Assembly: GCA_963762965.1 (NCBI GenBank)
Contig: CAVXME010000001.1
Coordinates: forward strand, 992,001-1,056,000
DNA: 64,000 nt
DNA from: DATBAX01 sp963762965
GTDB lineage: Bacteria > Acidobacteriota > Terriglobia > Terriglobales > Acidobacteriaceae
Direction of reading: 5' to 3'
Part shown: positions 1 to 9,734 of the stretch, one piece after another
Numbering within the stretch: position 1 is the first letter of the stretch
Layout: every line of letters begins with the position of its first letter
The notes under the pieces: generated by a model
Told to the model about the DNA's origin: nothing
Database searches by the model: none
Seen by the model: the letters and a program-made list of their open reading frames with translations, nothing else
Program-made: the position numbers and the translations under genes

Positions 1-328
1 ACAATTTCGCCAGTCGCCAATCGGGACGAATGCTGGAAAAAATTTGCTTGTGCTTGACCTGCCCCGCCATGACGGCACGAGTCACGCCTTCCCCTTTGAA
101 AGTGTCGATCAGCTTCGAGAGTTCCCCAAGGGAAAGCCAGTGAACGGCGCTCGCCCCACGGGTCTCGATCTCGGGTGAAGCTTCTTCCTTGATCGCTGCA
201 ACCACGACATCAAATCCTTGCGCGCGAGCAGCATCGAGAACCAGGAGAGGGAAGCTCCCGTTGCCTGCGATGATGCCGAGTTTGGGGTTGGGGGTCAATG
301 AGTGTGATGGCGATTTATCGCCAGTCAT
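1..328 (-). CDS. lpxI: LpxI-like UDP-2,3-diacylglucosamine pyrophosphatase, partial
   Basis: The C-terminal part lies beyond the left edge. Read from the ATG at 328, the N-terminus after a short leader is LGIIAGNGSFPLLVLDAAR, followed by a Rossmann-like segment and GVTRAVMAGQVKHKQIF, which matches the LpxI (DUF1009) family. LpxI hydrolyses UDP-2,3-diacylglucosamine to lipid X in lipid A synthesis and replaces LpxH in many bacteria. It is the last visible gene of a minus-strand cluster fabZ-lpxA-small protein-lpxI, which fits the pathway. The start codon lies 8 bases after the stop of the preceding small gene, so they are probably cotranscribed. About 109 residues are visible, with no frame break. 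Confidence 0.85.
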   Translation of the reverse strand, partial: MTGDKSPSHSLTPNPKLGIIAGNGSFPLLVLDAARAQGFDVVVAAIKEEASPEIETRGASAVHWLSLGELSKLIDTFKGEGVTRAVMAGQVKHKQIFSSIRPDWRLAKL

Positions 329-336
329 ACGAGGCT

Positions 337-783
337 TCACTCCGGGCAGTCGGTTCTCTGAATCCGAATTGTGCCTACCCTTCTCTTCCATTCGCAGCGT
401 GAGTCACACCACTCCTTGACTTTGCCAACAAATTCGCCAGTTTGGTACTGCGTGAGGGTTCCGCGAAATCCACCCAGGCCTGTTCCCCATGAAAGCCAGA
501 GACTATTGCCTCTTGGCTGCCAAGTCCAAGCATTCTCAGCCGGGTTGTCCGTTACGGGAGTACTGCGCATCTGGAAAATATCCTTGCTTCGCTTGTCAGC
601 GAGCTCGCTGCGTAGCCGGAATCGCCCTGGAATAGGTGTGGCGTCTTCGTTCCTAGGGTGCCACTTCTGGGAAGTAATCTGATAGCATCCGGCAGACGGC
701 ACGGCAGGAGAGGGCTGAGTCTGACCGTGTACTGGAATTACACAGCACAGGACAGCGGCAAAGACTGTGATAGGGGTCTTCAT
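337..783 (-). CDS. Small secreted protein of unknown function
   Basis: A 148-residue protein with a clear Sec signal peptide (MKTPITVFAAVLCCVIPVHGQ, cleavage probably after HGQ). The mature part has four cysteines (C33, C126, C130 and C146 approximately) and many Trp and Arg residues, suggesting a small disulfide-bonded exported domain. I do not recognise the family. It lies between lpxA and lpxI in the same direction, 8 bases before lpxI, so it is probably in the lipid A transcript. A periplasmic or cell-surface role is inferred from the signal peptide only. Confidence 0.6.
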   Translation of the reverse strand: MKTPITVFAAVLCCVIPVHGQTQPSPAVPSAGCYQITSQKWHPRNEDATPIPGRFRLRSELADKRSKDIFQMRSTPVTDNPAENAWTWQPRGNSLWLSWGTGLGGFRGTLTQYQTGEFVGKVKEWCDSRCEWKRRVGTIRIQRTDCPE

Positions 784-840
784 TCCCTGAGATTATGACC
801 TGTCTTCATCAAACTGTCGAAATAAGTAGATTAACTCCAC

Positions 841-1618
841 TCACTTAATCACTCCGCGCTCACTCGCCTCAATAAACCGGATCAGCATCTCGACGTCTTC
901 CCCGCGATCAGGCTCCGCTTTCAGCTTTTCCAAAGCTTGCGAAGTATTGAGTTTGGAAGCCAGCAGGAGTTTGTACGCATGATGAATCTTGCCAATACGT
1001 TCCTTGCTGAAGCCACGGCGTTCCAGCCCAACAGAATTCATGCCATAAGCGTGAGTGTCGCGAGCGGCAACTGTTTTCGAAAACGGTAAAACATCTTTGG
1101 TGATGGTGGTCCCGCCGCCCACAAACGCATGCGCGCCAATCCGAACAAAGTGATGCACAGGACAAAGCGCGCCCACCTGCGCCCACTCTTCGACAATCAC
1201 ATGCCCCCCGAGGGTTGCCGCGTTGGCCAGGATCACGTGATCGCCAATCTGACAATCGTGCGCGACGTGGGTGTAAGCCATGATCAGCGTGTGACTGCCC
1301 ACGCGAGTCAATCCACCACCTTTGACGGTTCCGCGATTGATGGTGACGAACTCTCGGATCTCATTGTGGTTCCCAATTTCCAGGCGCGTAGGTTCGCCGG
1401 CGTAGTGAGAGTCCTGCGGGGCCAAGCCGATCGAGCAGAATGGGAAAAAGCTGTTATGAGAGCCAATCTTCGTTGGCCCTTCGATCGCCACATGCGAAGA
1501 CCAGCGAGCACGCCTCGCCAATTTCCACGTCGGACCCGATCACGCAATAAGGACCAATCTTGCAGGAAGGATGGACTTTGGCGCGCGCATCGATGATGGC
1601 AGTAGCGTGGACGTTCAT
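841..1618 (-). CDS. lpxA: UDP-N-acetylglucosamine acyltransferase LpxA (frame broken near 1497)
   Basis: LpxA transfers a 3-hydroxyacyl chain to UDP-GlcNAc, the first step of lipid A synthesis. The ATG at 1618 gives MNVHATAIIDARAKVHPSCK and then left-handed beta-helix hexapeptides. The frame is lost at an A pair at 1497-1498 and resumes one frame over as SHVAIEGPTKIGSHNSFFPF, GLAPQD, REFVTINRGT and the C-terminal helical domain. Removing one base restores an uninterrupted protein of about 258 residues, close to the usual 262. The catalytic His lies in the conserved HVAHDCQIGDHV segment. It sits 51 bases downstream of fabZ. Because both halves are fully conserved, I suspect a one-base sequence error rather than a dead gene. 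Confidence 0.85.
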
Positions 1619-1669
1619 TGAATCATTCGTAAACCAGCAATACTGGCGCGCACAATAACTTGAGAGACG

Positions 1670-2232
1670 TTAACCTTTGGGCTCATCATTTCCGCCAACA
1701 CTTTCGGCTCCGCCGCCGGATGCCCCCCGCCCGAGATTACGATTGACCAGTTGGCAGGTCACGCTGGCTTCCGCCACTCGCTTGCCATCAACGGTGACCA
1801 CCCCTTCCATACGAACCGCGATACTTCGCGCCGAGGCCCGCCAGGCTTTCATCTCAACTTCGATCCGCAGTTGATCGCCGGGGACCACAGGACGCCGGAA
1901 GCGGGCGCGTTCAATTCCTGTGAACACCATCAATTTATCGCTGCGATCTTCCACTTCGGTCAGTAGCAGCGCGCCGCCAGCCTGGGCAATGGCTTCCACG
2001 ATGAGCACACCCGGCATGATGGGCAGGCCTGGAAAGTGTCCGGCAAAAAATGGTTCGTTAATCGTGACGTTTTTAATGGCGACGATCCGGTCCTTGCGCT
2101 TCAGTTCAAGCACCCGGTCGATCAGCAAGAAACGGAAAACGATGCGGCAGAATGCGCTGAATGTCATTAATATCCAGCAGGATCGTCGCTGGCTCAGAGG
2201 CTTCCGGGATTAGGGTGAGCGGTATCGGTCAT
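1670..2232 (-). CDS. fabZ: 3-hydroxyacyl-ACP dehydratase FabZ (two frame breaks near the N-terminus)
   Basis: FabZ dehydrates 3-hydroxyacyl-ACP in fatty acid elongation and shares its substrate pool with LpxA/LpxD, hence the usual fabZ-lpxA linkage seen here. The hotdog core is intact: NEPFFAGHFPGLPIMPGVL with the catalytic His in HFPG and the Glu in LIVEAIAQAGG, then ARFRRPVVPGDQ. The longest open frame starts at 2167, but the true N-terminus (MTDTAHPNPEASEPATILL, DINDIQRILPHRFPFLLIDR) is recovered from the ATG at 2232 only if one base is removed from the GGG at 2206-2208 and one from the A pair at 2127-2128. The C-terminus carries a Gly-rich tail of about 25 residues not typical of the family. 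Confidence 0.85.
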
Positions 2233-2332
2233 TCGAGTCTCGCAAGTGCGAAGATTATACTTTACTCGGTCGGGCGCCGATCATTGCAGGTGATCTCAGC
2301 CTTTTCGACGAAGGGATCATACAGAACAATTC

Positions 2333-3529
2333 ATGAAGAAGAAGATGACTCTACAAAAGAAGCAACCCGCCAAACCCGCATCGGTTATTAAGAACAACCC
2401 ATTTGACTATTTCGAGGAACACAAAGACGAGATGGTTCAGACCATCCAGCAATTGGTGGAGATCGAATCCCCCAGCGACATCAAGCAGGCCGTCGATCGT
2501 CTGGGTGCGGTGCTCGCGGGGAGATTCGACGATCTGGGCGGTCACATCAGGTTTCACCACGCGGAAAACTTCGGCAATCACCTGCAAGTCGATTTCCCCG
2601 GCCAGCACAATGGCAAACCCGTGCTTCTCCTCGGGCATTTGGACACGGTGTATCCGATTGGAACGCTAGCGACGATGCCTTTCCGCATCGCTGAAGGCCG
2701 CGTCTGGGGTCCCGGCACACTCGACATGAAATCGGGCATTGCATTGGCGCTGCACGCGATTGAAGCCCTCCAATCCTGGCACGGCAAAGTTCTACCCCGA
2801 TCCGTAACTGTCCTGCTGGTTTCGGATGAAGAAGTGGGCAGCAATTCATCCCGCGAGATTACTGAAAGCCTGGCGAAAAAATCGTCGGCGGTATTAGTTT
2901 TGGAGCCATCGTACGGGCTGCACGGCGCCGTAAAGACAGCCCGCAAGGGCATCGGCGAATACAAAATCACTGTCTTTGGAAAGGCCGCTCATTCCGGATT
3001 GGATTTTGAAAAGGGCGAGAGCGCCGTGCTCGAATTGGCAAAGCAGATCATCGAGATTTCCAAACTGACTGACCTGAAGCGCGGACTCACATTGAATGTC
3101 GGCGCGATCGTCGGCGGCACGCGGGTAAACGTGATAGCAGCCGAAGCGTCAGCCTGGATTGATGTACGCATCGCCCGGATCAAAGATGCCGCCGGCATTG
3201 ACCACAAACTGCATTCGCTCAAGCCATTCAATCGCAAATGCAGGATAGAAATTACGGGCGGCCTCAATCGCCCCCCGATGGAGCGAACCGCGGGAGTAGC
3301 AGCGGTCTTCAAAAAAGCATCGCAGATCGCCAAAGATCTAGGCTGGACGCTCCAAGAAGCCGCAGTCGGAGGCGGCTCGGACGGCAACTTCACCGCCGCG
3401 CTCGGAATCCCCACCCTGGATGGTCTCGGCGGCGTCGGCGAAGGCGCCCATGCCACCCATGAATCTGTATTGATCTCAGAATTGCCGCGCCAAGCAGCAC
3501 TGTTGGCACGCCTAATCAAAACAGTTTAA
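2333..3529 (+). CDS. M20 family metallopeptidase (glutamate carboxypeptidase-like)
   Basis: A 398-residue zinc peptidase of the M20/carboxypeptidase G2 type. Visible metal and catalytic residues are H102 and D104 in GHLDTVYP, bridging D131 in WGPGTLDMKSG, the catalytic Glu and metal Glu in VSDEEVGS (166, 167), and a C-terminal His in GEGAHATHES. A lid or dimerisation domain lies between about 200 and 310. There is no signal peptide, so it is probably cytosolic. M20A members remove C-terminal glutamate or hydrolyse aminoacyl and folate-type substrates; the exact substrate cannot be read here. It is transcribed divergently from fabZ. The ATG at 2345 is an alternative start. Confidence 0.85.
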   Translation: MKKKMTLQKKQPAKPASVIKNNPFDYFEEHKDEMVQTIQQLVEIESPSDIKQAVDRLGAVLAGRFDDLGGHIRFHHAENFGNHLQVDFPGQHNGKPVLLLGHLDTVYPIGTLATMPFRIAEGRVWGPGTLDMKSGIALALHAIEALQSWHGKVLPRSVTVLLVSDEEVGSNSSREITESLAKKSSAVLVLEPSYGLHGAVKTARKGIGEYKITVFGKAAHSGLDFEKGESAVLELAKQIIEISKLTDLKRGLTLNVGAIVGGTRVNVIAAEASAWIDVRIARIKDAAGIDHKLHSLKPFNRKCRIEITGGLNRPPMERTAGVAAVFKKASQIAKDLGWTLQEAAVGGGSDGNFTAALGIPTLDGLGGVGEGAHATHESVLISELPRQAALLARLIKTV

Positions 3530-3540
3530 AACCCACCCCC

Positions 3541-3607
3541 TTGTCATCCTGAGCGCAGCCAGAGCGTTCGCTCGCGAACGCTCTGGCGGAGTCGAAGGAC
3601 CCCTACC
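3541..3607 (+). repeat. Dispersed hairpin repeat, copy 1 (arm type TCCT/AGGA)
   Basis: First of about 14 copies in the window. Constant arms TGTCATCCTGAGCG and GTCGAAGGACCCC flank a variable core inverted repeat, here AGAGCGTTCG/CGAACGCTCT. It lies just downstream of the M20 gene. Confidence 0.85.
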
Positions 3608-3696
3608 TCTCGTACACCCTAGACCGTCATGTGTTCTTTGACTCCGGGGGTAGTGAAGCCTAGAATTCTCTCAGAGATACTATTGGGGAGGAAGTT

Positions 3697-3882
3697 ATGG
3701 AAGGTCTGCTTTCGCCTTGGCACATTCTGTTAATTGTGGCCATCGCGCTTTTGGTGTTCGGACCCAGCAAGTTTGCCGGGCTGGGCAAGGGACTCGGAGA
3801 AGGCATCCGAAATTTCAAGTCCGCGGTAAAAGATCCTGACAAAGATCCTGCCAAGGACCCAGCTCAGGAAAAGAAATCCTAG
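3697..3882 (+). CDS. tatA: Twin-arginine translocase subunit TatA/TatE
   Basis: A 61-residue protein with one N-terminal membrane helix (HILLIVAIALLVFGPSKF), the FG-P hinge, an amphipathic helix (LGKGLGEGIRNFKSAVK) and a charged Lys/Asp tail: the full TatA layout. It oligomerises to form the pore of the Tat system, which exports folded proteins. A good ribosome-binding site (GGGAGGAAG) lies just before the ATG at 3697. No tatB or tatC is adjacent. Confidence 0.92.
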   Translation: MEGLLSPWHILLIVAIALLVFGPSKFAGLGKGLGEGIRNFKSAVKDPDKDPAKDPAQEKKS

Positions 3883-3915
3883 CTCGCAAGCGTATGTTTG
3901 CCGCTGAAACAGCCT

Positions 3916-4488
3916 TTAAATCACGCCGTGTTCCCGCAGCATCCTATAAACCAGCGCGACGGGCAGCCCCACAACATTGAAGTAGTCCCCTTCAATACTA
4001 GAAATCCAGCGTGAAGCCACGCCCTGAATGGCGTACGCCCCGGCTTTGTCCATGGGTTCGCCGGTCGAGATGTAAGAAAAAATATCTTCATCCTTGATCG
4101 CGGCCATGGTGACCAGAGTAGTTTCAGACCGAATATCCTCAAAACTATCTTCCGATGGCCCCGCGCCCATCAGGCAAACCCCGGTCGTCACTTGATGGGA
4201 GCATCCAGAAAGTAGACGCAGCATACGAACGGCATCTTCAGCGTCTCGCGGCTTCCCCAGGATTTGCCCGTCCACCACCACGATCGTGTCCGCGCCGAGC
4301 ACTACATCGTTCGGTCGCTGACGAAATACCGCTTGCGCTTTTTCCTGCGCCAGGCGTTGGGCAAGAGCGCTCGGAGCTTCGCCGGCCAGAGGCGTTTCAT
4401 CGATATCGGCCGCTTGAACCGTAAACGAAATCCCCGCGTTCCGCAGAATCTCCTGCCGGCGCGGCGACGCGGAAGCCAGCACGATCAT
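3916..4488 (-). CDS. maf: Maf-like nucleoside triphosphate pyrophosphatase
   Basis: A 190-residue Maf/YhdE-family protein. The N-terminus IVLASASPRRQEIL contains the phosphate-binding loop, followed by DIDET and GADTIVVVDGQILGKP with the catalytic Asp. The C-terminal GDYFNVVGLPV is also typical. Maf proteins hydrolyse dTTP/UTP or modified nucleotides to monophosphates as house-cleaning enzymes. Its ATG overlaps the TGA of the upstream amidohydrolase gene (ATGA at 4485-4488), so translation is probably coupled. Length is normal. Confidence 0.9.
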   Translation of the reverse strand: MIVLASASPRRQEILRNAGISFTVQAADIDETPLAGEAPSALAQRLAQEKAQAVFRQRPNDVVLGADTIVVVDGQILGKPRDAEDAVRMLRLLSGCSHQVTTGVCLMGAGPSEDSFEDIRSETTLVTMAAIKDEDIFSYISTGEPMDKAGAYAIQGVASRWISSIEGDYFNVVGLPVALVYRMLREHGVI

Positions 4489-5933
4489 CGGCTGCCGACC
4501 GTCCCGCGCACCGACTCAATCAGCTTTGCCGAATCGTAGCCAATTCCGTCCTTAAACACGATCTCAACGTTTTCAATGTCTTCGATCTTGCGCGAAGGAT
4601 CTCCTTTGATGACCACCAAATCCGCCTGCTTACCCGCCGCGATGGTACCAATCCGGTCGCCATCTCCCAGAAACTGCGCTCCGTTCTGAGTCGCGATGTG
4701 AATCGCCTCCAACGGCGTGAATCCCGCCTCCACCAGCAACTCCACTTCGCGCTGGTCGCCGAATCCTGCGATCACTCCTCCTATGCCCGTCGGATCCAAT
4801 CCCGCGAGCAGCACGCCACCCGCCTGCACAAAAGCGCGTTCGAATTCCATCTCTTTCTTAAATGCGGCCGGGAAGGGAGAAATATCGGAACCGTAGCGAT
4901 TACGGAGCGTGTTCTGATCGGCCGCGTTCACCTTGTTGCTCAGAAACGCAACCCGCGCTTCCGGGGATAGAGCATCCAGCAACCGCGGTTGAATCGTAGG
5001 CCGTCCCGGCAAAAAAACTTCAAATACCGGCAACGTGGATGTGACCGCAACATGATGCTGCACCAGATCAAGAATCATGTTGTGTACCGGCCCCGTCAGC
5101 ACATCAAGCTTGGCGTAGAAATCCAGATCATCCGGCTTCTTCGGGCATTCGTCGGGTTTCTTTCCAGGAAAGAATTCCGTATCGACTAGCAATCCATGTT
5201 CTAGATCGTCGATACCGAGTGCCGCAGCTTCCCGGAAACCAATCGAACACAGATGCCCGGTAACCTTGGCCCCGCGCTTGTGCGCAGCAACAATCGCCGC
5301 TCCAAGCTCCGCTGAAGTAATAAAGTTGTAAGCCTTGAAATTATCGACACCTTCGTCCAGCCAATAGTTCACCGTACGCGTGGCGTCCTCCGGCCCCGTC
5401 AGTTGATGCATCTGCAACGCCCACGAGCCTGCGCCTTCCAGATATGGTCCGGTGACGTGGATTTTCGGGCCCGGCATCTCGCCGGCGTCAATCTTTTTCT
5501 TGATTTCCAGGTCCGTGTAGGGCTCGAGCGAGCCCGTGGTGCGAATCGTGGTCACGCCTCCGGCTAGATAGAGCCGCGGGAAGCTGAACCCCATTTCCCC
5601 GTAAATGCCATTGCCCATGGGATAAAACATGTGATCGTGCATGCCCACCAAGCCGGGGATCACACTGTACCCGTGCATATCCAGGATCTGCGCGTCTTTC
5701 GGGACGTTCGCGGAGGCCGCATCCGCGATGGCAACGATCTTCCCGTTCGCGACCGTTACAGTCTGGTCTTCACGGGCAGGCGCGCCCGTTCCGTCAATCA
5801 CGCAGACGTGACTCAGGGCCACAACCGGAGCATCCACCTTGACGAACCCACGCACCTGCGGCGACAGCGTCTGCGCTGAAACCAGGGAAAAAGCCGCAAA
5901 TAACAGCAGTACGGCGACCGAAATCTGGCGCAT
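4485..5933 (-). CDS. Exported amidohydrolase (imidazolonepropionase-like)
   Basis: A metal-dependent hydrolase of the amidohydrolase superfamily with an N-terminal signal peptide (MRQISVAVLLLFAAFSLVSAQ). The ATG at 5933 is preferred over the longer open frame from 6017 because it has a GGGAG ribosome-binding site and starts the signal peptide. Metal-site motifs are GMHDHMFYP (HxH), the His in KVTGHL and in DDLEHG, and the late Asp in LAGLDPTGIGG. The C-terminal KQADLVVIKGDP is the usual small beta domain. The substrate is unknown; exported relatives act on dipeptides or cyclic amides. It overlaps maf by four bases. Confidence 0.85.
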   Translation of the reverse strand: MRQISVAVLLLFAAFSLVSAQTLSPQVRGFVKVDAPVVALSHVCVIDGTGAPAREDQTVTVANGKIVAIADAASANVPKDAQILDMHGYSVIPGLVGMHDHMFYPMGNGIYGEMGFSFPRLYLAGGVTTIRTTGSLEPYTDLEIKKKIDAGEMPGPKIHVTGPYLEGAGSWALQMHQLTGPEDATRTVNYWLDEGVDNFKAYNFITSAELGAAIVAAHKRGAKVTGHLCSIGFREAAALGIDDLEHGLLVDTEFFPGKKPDECPKKPDDLDFYAKLDVLTGPVHNMILDLVQHHVAVTSTLPVFEVFLPGRPTIQPRLLDALSPEARVAFLSNKVNAADQNTLRNRYGSDISPFPAAFKKEMEFERAFVQAGGVLLAGLDPTGIGGVIAGFGDQREVELLVEAGFTPLEAIHIATQNGAQFLGDGDRIGTIAAGKQADLVVIKGDPSRKIEDIENVEIVFKDGIGYDSAKLIESVRGTVGSR

Positions 5934-6185
5934 ATTTATTCTCCCACCATATTGCGACCAAATTGTACCGGAGAAGCAATCGGCTCGCGGGAAGATGACT
6001 AGTTCTGATCGGCCCAATACGGTTTCCGGATGGATCGTGAATATGACCCCGGCTCATGCCGGGAATCTTGCCGTCGTCGCTGAGAGCGATTCCATCGTAC
6101 GCGTGCGAACCGCTCCAACTGGTGTAGAATCGCCTTCCGGCGGGCCGTTCGAGGAACGACCCTTCGGCGAAAGTACGGGGCCCTT

Positions 6186-9100
6186 ATGAAAATTTCGAAG
6201 ATTATGCTGTTGCTGTTGGCGGCGATGGTGGTGCCGGTAGTATCTTCCGCGCAGGACGCCACGGGAAGAATTTTCGGAACAGTCTACGACCAGCAGGCCG
6301 CGGTGATCCCGGGCGTACAGATTCGCGTGACCAACACAGCTACCCAGGACGTACGCACTGCCACCACGGATAAAGACGGTTCTTTCCAGATCTTGGCCCT
6401 GCCGATCGGAAGCTATAAAGTCTCCGCCGAGCACTCCGGATTCCGCACCGTGAACAGCGCCGAGCAGAAACTCTCGATCAACCAGGCACTGCGCATCGAC
6501 ATCAAAATGCAAGTGGGAGCCACCGACCAGACCATCGACGTCGGGGCCGAGGCGGCCCCAGTGGAAACCGTGAACCCGACCGTGGGTCAGTCAATCACCG
6601 GACGAACTCTCACCAACATGCCCCTGAACGGCCGCGACATGCTGGATCTGGCGTTGCTCCAACCCGGCGTGACCGAAAGCAACGACGACAACGGCGGCGC
6701 CGGCAATTACAGCATCGCCGGCGGACGCAGCGACTCAGTGACCTTCCTGCTGGATGGTGGCCTGAACAATGACCTGCTCGACAACAGCAACCTGCTCGAT
6801 CCCAATCCCGACGCGGTCGCCGAGTTCCGCCTGCTGGCCAGCGATTACACGGCCGAGTACGGACGCAACGGTGGCGGCATCATCAGCGTCGTCACCAAGT
6901 CCGGCACCAATTCGATTCATGGCAGCCTGTTCGAATTCTTCCGCAACCGGGTGCTCGACGCCAACGACTACTTCAATATTCCGCAAGACATTCCGCGGCT
7001 CGATTTGAAACGCAATCAGTACGGAGCCACGCTGGGCGGGCCCATCTTCAAGGACAAGGCCTTTTTCTTTCTGGCTTACCAGGGAACCCGGCAGGTGCAG
7101 GCGGTTCCCGATCTCGATCAGCCAGTGTTCACGAACGCAGAGTTGGGCGGAGATTTTTCGACGGCTGACGGCGGCGCTCCCGACCCAGGTGTGGCAGCAT
7201 TTCTGGCGGCCCACCCCTATTTTGCTCTGGATGCCGCGAACGCGAAAATTGATCCCGCCAAGTTCGACACGGTGGCCAAGAACTACCTCGCAGCCGGACT
7301 CATCCCCAGCACCCCCAGTGGTTCGCTTTCCGCCGCGCTCGAAGACGTAAGCGATGCCGATGAATTGACTTCGAGATTCGATTTGAACCTCAGCTCAAAA
7401 GACAAACTTTCCGCCACCATAGGGGTAAACCGCACCAACTCGATCAATCCTTTTCCTTTCGCGAGTGTCTCCGGATTTCCCAGCCGCACTGCCGCCAATT
7501 ATTACTTCACGAATATTGAATACACTCGCATCGTTTCGTCCACCCTGCTCAATGAATTTCATTTTGTCACCCATCGCAGCAATTACCAGGGCGACCTTCC
7601 CATCAACCGTTTGCCCAGTGGGCCTTCACTTGGGATCGACATCACTCCCGATGTGACCACCGGGCCTACCAATCTTTATTTCGACACCGGCCTGCTGCTC
7701 GGACCGAGCGAGAATGGCCCCACTCGCTACGTGGAAAATACCTTCTCCTGGACGGATGCGGTTTCCTGGACGAAGGGAAAAAATAACTGGAAATTCGGAG
7801 GCGGATTCTCGCCTTATCAGGAGAACCTGGTTTACGACTATTACACCAACGGTGAGTTTGATTATTACAGCGGCGATGACGTGGCCACCGGGAATGCGTA
7901 TGCCGATTTTCTTTTGGGAGCTCCCGACGCTTACTTCCAGGGAGCCAACGCTCCTTCCAACATTCGCAGCAAAAGCACCTACGTATTTGGCCAGGACGAA
8001 TGGCACGTCCGCAAAAACCTGGTACTGACCATGGGACTGCGCTATGAATACAACACACCCAAGCTTGACACCGAGGGGCGTAGTTTTTCAGTGATTCCTG
8101 GGGAACAGTCGCAGCGCTTTATCAATGCGCCCCTGGGAATGGTGTTTCCTGGAGACCCGGGCGCGCCCCTGGGGACCAATTTCCCGGACAAGAAAAATTT
8201 CGCGCCACGCTTCGGATTTGCCCTGGACCCGACCGGAAGTGGCAAGACCAGCTTGCGTGGCGGTATCGGAGTTTTTTATGACATTCTGAAGGGTGAAGAC
8301 AATCTTCAGTTCAACGGCCAACCCCCGTTCGTAAGCAACGCTGGTTTTTATTTCGACAATGTCCCCGCTCACAAGAACGCCCCCATCGGTTACATGGAGC
8401 AGCCGTTCCAATCGGCCAACGTGACCAACACATTCCCTTCCACTCCGCCTCCGTCCAATGTCGATTTCACCCCGTTCTTGCCGATCAATAGCACTGGCTT
8501 TGTTTATTTGGATGACCCGCACTTGCGCACGCCCTACGTCTATCAGTACAACCTCAGCCTGCAACGCAATCTTCTCGCCGACATGGTACTGGAGACTAAC
8601 TATGTGGGAAGTTCAGGCCATGGCCTGACGTCGCTCAAAGACATCAATCCGACCGTGCTGGGAAGTTACAACCGCCAACTCGATAGCAGTTGCGCGGGAT
8701 GTTTCGGCCAGCTCCCGGAATTCCAGAATGTCTCGAACGCAAACTACAGCGCTCTCGAAGCCAGTCTCACCCGTCAGCCCAAAGCCTCGCCGATCGGCAC
8801 GGTTTATTTCACTTTCGCCTACACCTACGCCCATAACCTTGACAACGCATCGGGATTCGCGCAACGCAATGGCACCGTGCCCGCCTATGACACCCACTTT
8901 TTCTACGCCTCCGGGGACAGCGATGTGCGCCATCGCATCAGCCTCAGTGGAGGATGGGACCTGCCCTTTAATCGCATGTGGGCCGCGGGGCCCAAGCGCC
9001 TGACCCAAGGGTGGAGTCTCTACCCGATTCTTACCTGGCGAACCGGATTTCCCTACGACATTTCCGCCCAGTTGCCGGACGGCGTCGATCCCGCCAACCC

Positions 9101-9692
9101 CGGATCTTCAGGCGCCGGCGATCCGTATCTTTCCCACGCCGCCATCATCGCGCCCATTCAAACTTACGATCCCCGGCAGGTACGCACGATTAACGAGATC
9201 ACCTATACCTCGATGCAAGTTCCCAAACATCCTCACGAATACGAATGCGTGATCACCACCACTCCCGTGACCGGCCACTTCATCTTTAATCCCAATAGCT
9301 TTTCCAATATTCCACTGGAGAATAACCCTTACTATGACGAAGGCGTTCCGAATGTCTGTTTCCCGTCAGTGGATCCGGTGAACAATCCGGCTGACCGGAC
9401 CTACGGGCTGCACCGCAACGCTCTCCGCGGGCCGGGGGTGACCAATCTTGACATCGCTCTGGCCAAGACTACTTCCATCAACGAGCGATTCAAGCTGGAG
9501 TTTCGCATTGAGTACTTCAATGCTCTGAATCATCTCGAACTCGCCCAACCCACGCTGCTCGATAATGCCACCAACATTAACAGCATTCCGTCGAACACCA
9601 GCACACCTTTGTTCGGCCAGATCACCACGACTGGGAACTTCCGCGCGGCCACTCCGCGTATCGGGCAGGTGGCGGCAAGGTTGACGTTCTAG
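6186..9692 (+). CDS. Oar-like TonB-dependent receptor with carboxypeptidase regulatory domain
   Basis: A 1168-residue outer-membrane protein. It has a signal peptide (MKISKIMLLLLAAMVVPVVSSAQ), a carboxypeptidase-regulatory-like domain at about 25-110 (GRIFGTVYDQQAAVIPGVQI, DGSFQILALPIGSYKV), a TonB plug at about 125-240 (GRDMLDLALLQPGVTES, SVTFLLDGGLNNDLL, AEYGRNGGGIISVVTKSGTN) and a long beta-barrel ending in RIGQVAARLTF, with the terminal aromatic expected for BAM insertion. Such Oar/SusC-like receptors are strongly expanded in Acidobacteriota and are linked to uptake of oligosaccharides or peptides. It is convergent with a GH74-like lipoprotein gene. The substrate is unknown. Confidence 0.9.
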   Translation: MKISKIMLLLLAAMVVPVVSSAQDATGRIFGTVYDQQAAVIPGVQIRVTNTATQDVRTATTDKDGSFQILALPIGSYKVSAEHSGFRTVNSAEQKLSINQALRIDIKMQVGATDQTIDVGAEAAPVETVNPTVGQSITGRTLTNMPLNGRDMLDLALLQPGVTESNDDNGGAGNYSIAGGRSDSVTFLLDGGLNNDLLDNSNLLDPNPDAVAEFRLLASDYTAEYGRNGGGIISVVTKSGTNSIHGSLFEFFRNRVLDANDYFNIPQDIPRLDLKRNQYGATLGGPIFKDKAFFFLAYQGTRQVQAVPDLDQPVFTNAELGGDFSTADGGAPDPGVAAFLAAHPYFALDAANAKIDPAKFDTVAKNYLAAGLIPSTPSGSLSAALEDVSDADELTSRFDLNLSSKDKLSATIGVNRTNSINPFPFASVSGFPSRTAANYYFTNIEYTRIVSSTLLNEFHFVTHRSNYQGDLPINRLPSGPSLGIDITPDVTTGPTNLYFDTGLLLGPSENGPTRYVENTFSWTDAVSWTKGKNNWKFGGGFSPYQENLVYDYYTNGEFDYYSGDDVATGNAYADFLLGAPDAYFQGANAPSNIRSKSTYVFGQDEWHVRKNLVLTMGLRYEYNTPKLDTEGRSFSVIPGEQSQRFINAPLGMVFPGDPGAPLGTNFPDKKNFAPRFGFALDPTGSGKTSLRGGIGVFYDILKGEDNLQFNGQPPFVSNAGFYFDNVPAHKNAPIGYMEQPFQSANVTNTFPSTPPPSNVDFTPFLPINSTGFVYLDDPHLRTPYVYQYNLSLQRNLLADMVLETNYVGSSGHGLTSLKDINPTVLGSYNRQLDSSCAGCFGQLPEFQNVSNANYSALEASLTRQPKASPIGTVYFTFAYTYAHNLDNASGFAQRNGTVPAYDTHFFYASGDSDVRHRISLSGGWDLPFNRMWAAGPKRLTQGWSLYPILTWRTGFPYDISAQLPDGVDPANPGSSGAGDPYLSHAAIIAPIQTYDPRQVRTINEITYTSMQVPKHPHEYECVITTTPVTGHFIFNPNSFSNIPLENNPYYDEGVPNVCFPSVDPVNNPADRTYGLHRNALRGPGVTNLDIALAKTTSINERFKLEFRIEYFNALNHLELAQPTLLDNATNINSIPSNTSTPLFGQITTTGNFRAATPRIGQVAARLTF

Positions 9693-9734
9693 AATTTGCG
9701 GCGATTCAATGGCATCGGACAGTCCGCCGATTTC